Of a stretch of 58,817 bases of DNA, positions 1 through 6,823 are shown in pieces. Within the stretch, counting starts at the first letter, position 1. Each line of letters starts with the position of its first letter. This stretch comes from Fibrobacter succinogenes (GTDB lineage Bacteria > Fibrobacterota > Fibrobacteria > Fibrobacterales > Fibrobacteraceae). The notes under the pieces were generated by a model that searched no databases, was not told the DNA's origin, and worked only from the letters and a program-made list of their open reading frames with translations. Both the position numbers and the translations under genes were made by a program. The DNA is taken from contig CACVQR010000019.1 in NCBI GenBank assembly GCA_902756345.1, forward strand, positions 1 through 58,817, in the 5' to 3' direction.

Positions 1-49
1 ACTGGTCGTATTCCGCGACTCTCTTTATTACCTGTTTTGTCTTCATTGG

Positions 50-75
50 CACTACTCCTGCTTTTTTGAGTAGTG
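50..75. terminator. 8-bp hairpin downstream of the DUF1016 gene
   Basis: CACTACTC at 50-57 pairs with GAGTAGTG at 68-75 around a 10-nt loop. It lies about 55 nt past the stop codon of the minus-strand gene that ends at 129. There is no clear T run after it on the minus strand, so its role as a terminator is uncertain. Nothing else is recognisable in bases 1-128. Confidence 0.35.
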
Positions 76-128
76 TCAACTTTTTTCAGTATAAGACACT
101 CCTTTTTCGCCGCCCCTCCATGAACGCG

Positions 129-1307
129 CTATTCGCCTTTTTTCCGAATGAGCCGTTTTGTAGTATGCATTTCTTTTTGCAGAAGGCGCATGCGCTCTTC
201 CAACAGTTCCTTCGAAGGCAACGCATCTTTGATGCGGATGTTGTTGTATGTTGCGACCCCCATCGGCGTGCCCAGCCCACGGAAAGACCACTGTACATCG
301 GTTGAATCCATGTTGGAACAAATCAACAGCCCGATTGTCGGATTGTCTTCGGGTGCCTTCAGCAACTCATCTACCGCGTTCACGTAAAAGTTCAGTTTGC
401 CAACAAACTCCGGCTCGAACGGCTTTGCCTTCAGTTCGCAGGCGACGAAACAGCGCAAGCGGATATGGTAAAACAGCAGGTCGATTTTGCGGCTTCGTCC
501 ACCTACAAGAACCTCCTTTTGCCGTCCAATGAAGGCAAAACCCGTACCCATCTCGAGCAAAAGGTCGGTGACATTCTTCGTAAGAGCCTCTTCCAATTCG
601 GCTTCGTCGTAAATTTCGTGACCAACAGTAGCAAAGCCGAAATCGTAGTTCTCTTTCAGCACATCTTGAACCAGTTTGCTCTGCAAATCGGGCAGTTTTT
701 CGGTAAAATTGTTGACTATCTTGCCTTGGTGGCTGTAAAGATCTGCCTTGATGCAGTTCTGAAGTGCAGGGCGACTTAATCCCTTATCAACAACCTGGCG
801 AATATAGAAAAGAGCCTCCTGAATACTGTGACATTTGGTTATAATATCTACATGTTGCCCCCAAGGGACGCAAGTAAATATGGAAGGTAAGGTTCCTTCA
901 TTCTGCATAAATTTAGCCCGTTCTAATTCTCCAACGGCCCGTTGGAGTTTTTCGCTTTCTAATTCTGCAACGGGCCGTTGCAGTTTTTGCACAGCCTCTT
1001 TCTGCGTGTAGAAACAGTACCATTTCTTCATATACCACAGATTCGACACAGAAAATCCGTCTGCATCGGGAAATTCCCGCCGCAAATCCAGACTGAGTTG
1101 CTTCACGACTCCCGAACCCCAGCGCTCTTCGGCCTTTTTGCGCACCAAGTCCCGCCCCAGCAGCCAGTTGAACTGCAGTTTTTCGGCATTTACCTTGATG
1201 ACCGCCTTTACCTGTGCCGAGCGGTAACGCTGCCTTAGTTCCGTAATCCACTCGATGTAATCAGAATCAATATGGATATTGTGAGATTCAATCTTTCGAT
1301 TTCTCAT
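129..1307 (-). CDS. DUF1016 (YhcG-type) PD-(D/E)XK nuclease-like protein
   Basis: 392 aa, cytoplasmic. The N-terminal half (about 15-180) has the DUF1016 layout: a helical region with WLLGRDLV, then GFSVSNLWYMKKWYCFY. The C-terminal half (about 200-350) carries a PD-(D/E)XK-like core, with KIDLLFYH followed by FVACELKAK, where D and the E-x-K triad would form the metal site. Family members are putative nucleases often found in defence islands or next to restriction genes; the target is unknown. The start at 1307 is backed by GAGAGG a few bases upstream. Residues ~110-130 contain a 36-bp tandem duplication (LQR-V-ELE repeated). The 191-bp structured element lies 83 nt upstream in the same orientation. 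Confidence 0.85.
   Translation of the reverse strand: MRNRKIESHNIHIDSDYIEWITELRQRYRSAQVKAVIKVNAEKLQFNWLLGRDLVRKKAEERWGSGVVKQLSLDLRREFPDADGFSVSNLWYMKKWYCFYTQKEAVQKLQRPVAELESEKLQRAVGELERAKFMQNEGTLPSIFTCVPWGQHVDIITKCHSIQEALFYIRQVVDKGLSRPALQNCIKADLYSHQGKIVNNFTEKLPDLQSKLVQDVLKENYDFGFATVGHEIYDEAELEEALTKNVTDLLLEMGTGFAFIGRQKEVLVGGRSRKIDLLFYHIRLRCFVACELKAKPFEPEFVGKLNFYVNAVDELLKAPEDNPTIGLLICSNMDSTDVQWSFRGLGTPMGVATYNNIRIKDALPSKELLEERMRLLQKEMHTTKRLIRKKGE
921..985. repeat. 36-bp tandem duplication of near-perfect palindromes inside the DUF1016 gene
   Basis: Two units starting TTCTAATTCT at 921 and 957. Each contains a 19-bp near-palindrome: CTCCAACGGCCCGTTGGAG in the first and CTGCAACGGGCCGTTGCAG in the second. 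The paired change (TCC/GGA to TGC/GCA) keeps both arms complementary. The repeat is in frame (36 nt), so the protein reads through it. Confidence 0.75.
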
Positions 1308-1390
1308 AAAAGACCTCTCTTTAATAACAATACAAAGGCAAAAATACGCAGATACACAACGTATGTTGAGCCTTATATTTCTAGTTTTTA

Positions 1391-1581
1391 TGGGATGCTC
1401 TTGCGGTGCTGTTGGCGGGGGCCTTCCCCGGCGTTACCTGGCGCGGCTTTCGCCACACACTCGAGCAGGCTGTTTCTCCTGCCAGCTATCCAACAACATC
1501 AACAAGAAGGTTGATGAACCCCACCGCGGATGCACGTACGGGCGCATGGCCTATGCCGACTGTCGCAGGGATTGTCGTAAT
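1391..1581 (-). repeat. 191-bp structured element, copy 1 (inverted relative to copy 2)
   Basis: About 94% identical by eye to the reverse complement of 19255-19445. Read on the minus strand, it can fold into nested helices: outer GCGGTG/CACCGC, an ATCAAC/GTTGAT hairpin, TTGTTGG paired with CCAACAG (one wobble), a GGC-GAAA-GCC tetraloop hairpin and CGGGG/CCCCG. The two copies differ by a compensatory pair in the last helix. Reading frames are not conserved between copies, which argues against a protein. Its 3' end lies 83 nt before the DUF1016 start codon. Nature unknown: candidate cis-acting leader, small RNA or mobile repeat. Confidence 0.8.
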
Positions 1582-1747
1582 CTCAAGTCGAGCGCGCAAG
1601 AATGAATCTGCACACCCGTTCACTAAATATACATCCTCGCGCGGCCCCTGTCAAGAGATTTCTCGAAAATTAATTGCGGCGAATTCGCCATAACGAATAA
1701 GTCATTTTCTGTCACTAGCATTATCTATCTTTCGGGGCGGAGGCACT

Positions 1748-2065
1748 ATGGAAAACGACACGTTCGGCGGCGCGATACTCGCATGGGTCAAGAGCGCAAA
1801 GGCGTTCCTGAAAGTCCAGGCGGGCACGGGCGACAACCTGCTCGAAGAAGACATTCGGGAAGGGTTCACCGACTATTGCCTATGGTCCACGTTCCGGCCG
1901 GAATGCATCGACACCGACGGCGAGCTTGACATGGAATGCCTGGACAGCGGCATGGTCCTGTTCAGGGAAAACTGCACCCCCGGAGAGGCGCTGGAATCGA
2001 GCTGCCGGCAAGCCTTCGGCACCGTCTTCGACAAGGACGACATCGCGGTACTGATGGAAGAATGA
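1748..2065 (+). CDS. hypothetical acidic protein, 105 aa
   Basis: Not recognised as a named family. The start at 1748 is well supported by a GGCGGAGG ribosome-binding site 6-7 nt upstream. The protein is acidic and probably soluble, with no signal peptide or membrane segment; it contains four cysteines but no CxxC pair. Its GC-rich codon use matches the housekeeping genes and differs from the AT-rich genes downstream, so it is probably native chromosome or an older resident of the island. A GGGGGA/TCCCCC hairpin at 2085-2100 follows the stop codon and could be a weak terminator. Confidence 0.6.
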   Translation: MENDTFGGAILAWVKSAKAFLKVQAGTGDNLLEEDIREGFTDYCLWSTFRPECIDTDGELDMECLDSGMVLFRENCTPGEALESSCRQAFGTVFDKDDIAVLMEE

Positions 2066-2244
2066 CGCCGCCTTTTCACTTGGTGGGGGAAGCATCCCCC
2101 TGCCTGCAGCCCCGGCCAAGGTCCCTGAGCCTGCCGAAGGGCCGGGTCTTCCGGACACCCCCTCTCCTAAGGGCTCCGCCCCTAAAACCCCGGATGCTGG
2201 AGCCGAGCCGCGGAAATTTCTGCATTACAACTATATTTCAGAAT

Positions 2245-2988
2245 ATGAGAAGAAATACAAAAGCAAATCACTCCTTTCCACAATGCTTAATTAAACAGTG
2301 GATAAATAACTCCGTTGATAAATATCCGAATGCATTGCAAATATGTGACAAAGAGCTCAATTTAAGAAGAAAAGAAGCGCATAATATCTTCTTTGAAAAA
2401 AATCAGTATACGCAAAATACAGAAACACAAACAAGCAAGGATGACGACCAGCTTTTCAAATATATAAGGGATATCGAAGCTGCAGACAACATCAACGAGA
2501 AAGCAAAAATCTTTCAGGATACTAGTTTTTTGCAATTGGCTTACAAGCTCCTCTGCAGGACAAAAACTATAAATAATCTTTTTGTTAAAGGAACTTACGA
2601 GAACTTAACTTTTGCAAAGGAACTGTATACACCTGGGAGAATTCTACCAAATGGTCTTACGACGGACAAACTTTTGAGGCAGACCGTAAATTTCCATTTG
2701 CTGGTAGAGGGCAATGACGATTGGGCGAAAATAGATTACCATTTTATGGTTAATCGCACAAACAAAAGGTTTGTTCTTGCTGACAATATTAAGGATAAAT
2801 TAATTATAAGTTTTTCTCCAAATCTCTGTGTGGGCTATTCCTCAAATGGGCAAAATGGGGGTAGAATCTCTGTTTTTATCCATGAAATTGAAGACGACGG
2901 CTTTGTTATGAAACTGAACAAGAAAATGCTAGAAGGCTGCGACAAATTCGTTGTTTTTTATAAAAAAAGCGATTTAGGGATAGTTTAA
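2245..2988 (+). CDS. hypothetical protein, 247 aa (weak DUF4238-like look)
   Basis: AT-rich gene with the composition of the defence operon that follows. The N-terminus (KANHSFPQCLIKQWINN) loosely resembles DUF4238-type proteins, which begin with a His/Pro motif followed by an aromatic stretch; this is only a suggestion. There is no signal peptide or membrane segment. I chose ATG 2245 because the open frame upstream (from 1936) is GC-rich and looks like read-through of the neighbouring ORF's antisense. There is no good Shine-Dalgarno at 2245, so the start is uncertain. About 100 nt separate it from the methyltransferase gene, so it may be an accessory gene of that locus. Confidence 0.55.
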   Translation: MRRNTKANHSFPQCLIKQWINNSVDKYPNALQICDKELNLRRKEAHNIFFEKNQYTQNTETQTSKDDDQLFKYIRDIEAADNINEKAKIFQDTSFLQLAYKLLCRTKTINNLFVKGTYENLTFAKELYTPGRILPNGLTTDKLLRQTVNFHLLVEGNDDWAKIDYHFMVNRTNKRFVLADNIKDKLIISFSPNLCVGYSSNGQNGGRISVFIHEIEDDGFVMKLNKKMLEGCDKFVVFYKKSDLGIV

Positions 2989-3091
2989 GGGCCAAAATGC
3001 GATGAACCGCGACCTGAAGCTGGGTCTCATTGAACCCTAAAAGATATTCACTGCATAAATTATATATTTGTATTAGCTAGAAAAGATCTTA

Positions 3092-4327
3092 ATGCGAAAA
3101 CAGATACTTCCAATGAGAAACAAAAAACAAAATAAAATACAACACAAGAAGCAATTCAAGAAGCCTTTTAAAAAAAAAGGGAAAAAAATTATTGTACCTA
3201 AACTAAGAGTTTTTGAAGCATTTGCAGGAATCGGAGCTCAACATTCAGCTTTAAAGAGATTAGGTATTAATTTTGAGATTTCCGGAATTAGTGATTGGTT
3301 TATTGATGCCATAGAATGTTATGCGGCAATTCATCACGAAAATGATGTGGTAACTGTTCCGCAACAGAAAGAAAAAGTTCTAAAATATTTAGAACGAATG
3401 ACATTTAGCAAAGATTCTGTGCATTCATGTAAACTAGGAAGCCTATCCGAAGACGATTTGCGTGATCTATATCGTTCTAATAAGAAATGCAAAAATATTG
3501 GTTCTATTTTAGATATAAAACCTGAAGAAATGCCCCCGACAGATTTACTCGTATATAGTTTCCCATGCCAAGATTTGTCCACTGGCGGACTTGGCAAGGG
3601 GATGAAAAAAGGGTCTGGCACAAGGTCTGGTTTATTATGGGAAGTAGAACGAATATTAAAAGGCCTTAAGGATTTAAATAGGTTGCCCGAATATTTACTA
3701 CTTGAGAATGTGCGAACAATAAAAGCCGATTCGAATATAAATGATTTGAATCAGTGGTTGTCGTTCCTAGAAACATTAGGTTACCAGAATGATGATTGCA
3801 TGTTTTTAAATGCGCTAGATTTTGGTGTTCCTCAAGACAGGGAGCGAGCTTTTATAGTTAGTCATCTTGGAGAAAAACTAAACATTCCAGAGAAAATAAA
3901 ATCAAGAATGCAGCCGCGGGAATATCGATTTGAGGATTTCTTTAGAAATGATTACAATAATCCAACGCTTAAGTCTGAAGCTGATAAAGCACAGCTGAAC
4001 AAAACCCCTTCACGTGAAAAAATGTGGGAAATAAATGGACGTGAACTAAATGCTGATACTATCGTTAGGACAATTACATGCAATATGGATCGGACACACT
4101 GTGCGGCATTATTCCGGTATAATGGCGCGAAAGGAGATTCTTATCGTCGTCCCACAATAAGAGAAGCATTTTTACTGATGGGTTTTACCGAAGAGGAGTA
4201 TGAAAGGACACTAAGTCTTGACTACAGCTATCGGAAAATGAATAAATTGATAGGTAATTCTATTGTTGTGAACGTTCTTGTTGCAATATTTGATTCGATG
4301 TTTGGAGATAAATACAAATGTAGGTAA
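3092..4327 (+). CDS. C5-cytosine DNA methyltransferase (Dcm/HhaI family)
   Basis: 411 aa. It transfers a methyl group from SAM to C5 of cytosine in a recognition site that cannot be read from sequence. Conserved motifs are in order: motif I FEAFAGIGAQHSAL (~42), motif IV with the catalytic Cys in SFPCQDLSTGG (~155), motif VI LLENV (~205), motif VIII QDRERAF (~250) and motif X IGNSIVVNVL (~390). A long insertion sits between motifs I and IV. The N-terminal 35 residues are very lysine-rich; a start at ATG 3113 is also possible. It is the first gene of the co-directional defence run and presumably marks self DNA for the nucleases encoded downstream. Confidence 0.93.
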   Translation: MRKQILPMRNKKQNKIQHKKQFKKPFKKKGKKIIVPKLRVFEAFAGIGAQHSALKRLGINFEISGISDWFIDAIECYAAIHHENDVVTVPQQKEKVLKYLERMTFSKDSVHSCKLGSLSEDDLRDLYRSNKKCKNIGSILDIKPEEMPPTDLLVYSFPCQDLSTGGLGKGMKKGSGTRSGLLWEVERILKGLKDLNRLPEYLLLENVRTIKADSNINDLNQWLSFLETLGYQNDDCMFLNALDFGVPQDRERAFIVSHLGEKLNIPEKIKSRMQPREYRFEDFFRNDYNNPTLKSEADKAQLNKTPSREKMWEINGRELNADTIVRTITCNMDRTHCAALFRYNGAKGDSYRRPTIREAFLLMGFTEEEYERTLSLDYSYRKMNKLIGNSIVVNVLVAIFDSMFGDKYKCR

Positions 4328-4328
4328 T

Positions 4329-5366
4329 ATGGTTTATCGTCTTCCTATAGATACAAAGTCTTTATATCTGAATATAAAAAATGATAACGAAGCTGGCCAT
4401 ACAGCTACGGTTGCGACTCCGTTAAAGCAAGGATCCTCTTATAAAAAGGAGTTAGGGCAAATAATGAATATTCCTGAGAATATTGACGTATATTCAAGGG
4501 AAAATTTAGTGAGTTGCATTATTTCAAAATCTCGTGCTGAAGTTACAATTCCTAAAATATGTCTTTTTAATCGTGTTTCCGTCAATGGAGAAATTGTTGA
4601 TACGGATTGCAGCTACTGTATTTATGTACGTGAAGAGATTTCGACGAATAATATTCATTATGGACGTCAGAAAGTTCACTATCCGATATCTTTTTCATTC
4701 ATAGATGAAAACATATGTGTAAACAATAAAAAGGTTATTAAGGCATTATCGGAAAAATTGTCTAATTATGCTTTTTTGGTAAATGCTTTTGAATACGATG
4801 TTGAAACGGAAATTTTGAATTTTGATGTTACTATTGTTGGGCCTGGAAATATTCCTTATTCTAGGGTTTTTGTAAACCAAAAAGGGACCGGCTCAAAATA
4901 CATAAAATCCTATTTTGAATCTCTTGATAATTATGATACTGAAATAATTGCATTAAGAGAAAAGATGGGATATAATAATGTTGGGGTAGAAAATTACATC
5001 GACACGATAAATCAGAATAAATTTACGGCATCAAACGAAGTAAAAAGATATTTAGAAAAAAAAGAGTGTAGTGATATTAGGCTTATTTCGCACTCTTTTC
5101 CATATGCTTTGTATGATGTAGAGTATTTGGCCAATAGCACTAAACATTATGCTATTATTAAATGTACAGCAACAAAAGCAAAGCGTTTTATATTATCGGC
5201 TGAAGAAATTGCTTTTTGTAATAGGTTTCAAGAAAAAGTAGAATTGTTTCTATTGACTGATATTCTTGAAGATAAGAAAGTATTTCATTTCAATGCTGGT
5301 GATTTGTCTATCATGAAAAAAAGAATCCGTAATGTCATGTACGATGCTGGAGATTTGACAAAATGA
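4329..5366 (+). CDS. unrecognised component of the MORC/Z1 operon (possible degenerate nuclease fold)
   Basis: 345 aa. Family not recognised. I chose ATG 4329, one base after the methyltransferase stop; an in-frame start 51 nt earlier would overlap that gene. The C-terminal ~110 residues (YDVEYLANS, YAIIKCTATKAKRFILSAEEI) resemble the DUF3883 ('NO VEIN' C-terminal) pattern, in which a PD-(D/E)XK-like strand reads I-E-V-K. Here the Glu position is Ile (A-I-I-K), so any nuclease activity would probably be lost. The stop overlaps the next start as ATGA, which suggests translational coupling to the MORC ATPase. It may be a specificity or scaffold subunit (inference). Confidence 0.7.
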   Translation: MVYRLPIDTKSLYLNIKNDNEAGHTATVATPLKQGSSYKKELGQIMNIPENIDVYSRENLVSCIISKSRAEVTIPKICLFNRVSVNGEIVDTDCSYCIYVREEISTNNIHYGRQKVHYPISFSFIDENICVNNKKVIKALSEKLSNYAFLVNAFEYDVETEILNFDVTIVGPGNIPYSRVFVNQKGTGSKYIKSYFESLDNYDTEIIALREKMGYNNVGVENYIDTINQNKFTASNEVKRYLEKKECSDIRLISHSFPYALYDVEYLANSTKHYAIIKCTATKAKRFILSAEEIAFCNRFQEKVELFLLTDILEDKKVFHFNAGDLSIMKKRIRNVMYDAGDLTK

Positions 5367-6823
5367 GCGCTTTAGTTGAGAAACCAATCCCTGTCAAAGC
5401 GTTACTGCTTGGACTGCGAGCAATGGGGTATAGCTTTTCTACTGCTGTTGCGGATATTATAGATAACAGCATTACTGCAGAAGCTACGGAAGTGAATGTA
5501 TATTCTAATTCAGTAATTGAAAATCCGTACTTTTGTATTATCGACAATGGTTATGGAATGACATGTCTAGAGTTAGATAATGCTATGTTATTAGGATCTG
5601 ACCGGACAAATAGAAAAGAAGGACGCTTAGAGTTAGGCCGTTTTGGACTAGGGCTAAAGTCGGCATCTTTGTCCCAATGTAGAGAATTTACGGTTGCCAG
5701 TAAGAAAAATGGCGTGATTAATGCGATGTCCTTCGATTGTGATATTATTGAAAAAGAAAATAAGATGCTTCTTAAACAGCTATCGGAGGAGGAAGTAAAT
5801 TGTCTTCCCGAGATAGATCATTTAAAAGCATATGCTTCAGGAACTATTGTTATATGGCGAAAATTTGATAAAATTGAAAATTTAGCCAAGAGCTTTGAAG
5901 AAAGTTTTCGAAGCGCTGTCGCTGCATCAAAAAAACATGTAGAATTGGTTTTTCATCGTTTTTATGATCGCATAAATATTTTCTACAATAATCGACGAAT
6001 TGAACGAAGGGACCCCTTTTTGCTGAAATCTTTGGGACGAACACTCGTTGGTCGAACATCTACTATAAATGTGAAAGAGGCGAACGTTGTTGTTACCCCT
6101 TATACGCTACCTTTTTCTAACACATTGACAAAAGAGGAAAAGGATTTGTTAGGAAATCCAAGCAGCTTGTCCGAGGAACAGGGTTTTTATCTTTATCGAA
6201 ATGAAAGATTGATATCGTGGGGTAGTTGGATGCACATGGGCGTTCGGAGTGAATTCAACAAGCTTGCGCGTATACAGGTTGATATTCCGTCGTCACTCGA
6301 TGGCGTATGGATGCTAGATGTGAAAAAATCTACTGCCAAAATACCGGATAAGATAAAAGACAGAATTCGAATTGCTGTTGAAGATTCTATGGGACGTAGT
6401 AAACGTGTTACAAAATTTCCTGGAGTTAAGGAACAATCTCTCGAATGTAAAATATGGAATAGGATAGACATGCATGAAGGAAATATTCGGTATGAGATCA
6501 ATCGGGGATCTCCCGTTATATCGACATTGTTATCAACCTTGGGGGAACATGAGTTGTCTTTGCTGGAAATTGCGATTTCTCAAATAGAGAGCTATTTGCC
6601 AAAATATTCTATACTAAACGACAACTTAGATTCGTTGACTATTATTAATAAACACAATGATCGAGAAGAAGAAGCTCTTATAAAAGAAATAATTGATATT
6701 ATTGCAACGTGTCGTGAAGACAGAAAGAGAAAAACGTTTGAAGACATCTTTTTGGTCGAAGGATATCAAGTTTTATTTAAAAGAAAAGAAGAAATCAGAA
6801 GGAGAATTTTTGACCATGAATGA
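5363..6823 (+). CDS. MORC-like GHKL (HATPase_c_3) ATPase
   Basis: 486 aa. The GHKL ATP-binding signature is complete: N-box VADIIDNSITAEA (~30), IIDNGYGMT (~60) and GRFGLGLKSASLSQ (~90). MutL/Hsp90/MORC proteins dimerise as ATP-driven clamps on DNA. Prokaryotic MORC homologues are known in restriction-modification-like operons with Z1, AIPR and nuclease genes, as here. The C-terminal third is helical and charged, ending in an R/K/E-rich stretch that may mediate dimerisation or contact the partner protein. The start overlaps the previous gene by four bases; the end overlaps the Z1 gene by eight, so the three are probably translated as a coupled unit. Confidence 0.9.
   Translation: MSALVEKPIPVKALLLGLRAMGYSFSTAVADIIDNSITAEATEVNVYSNSVIENPYFCIIDNGYGMTCLELDNAMLLGSDRTNRKEGRLELGRFGLGLKSASLSQCREFTVASKKNGVINAMSFDCDIIEKENKMLLKQLSEEEVNCLPEIDHLKAYASGTIVIWRKFDKIENLAKSFEESFRSAVAASKKHVELVFHRFYDRINIFYNNRRIERRDPFLLKSLGRTLVGRTSTINVKEANVVVTPYTLPFSNTLTKEEKDLLGNPSSLSEEQGFYLYRNERLISWGSWMHMGVRSEFNKLARIQVDIPSSLDGVWMLDVKKSTAKIPDKIKDRIRIAVEDSMGRSKRVTKFPGVKEQSLECKIWNRIDMHEGNIRYEINRGSPVISTLLSTLGEHELSLLEIAISQIESYLPKYSILNDNLDSLTIINKHNDREEEALIKEIIDIIATCREDRKRKTFEDIFLVEGYQVLFKRKEEIRRRIFDHE

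Noticed and set aside
1363-1693. Small ORFs across the first 191-bp element
   Set aside because: Frames differ between the two copies because of indels; the structure is conserved rather than the protein.
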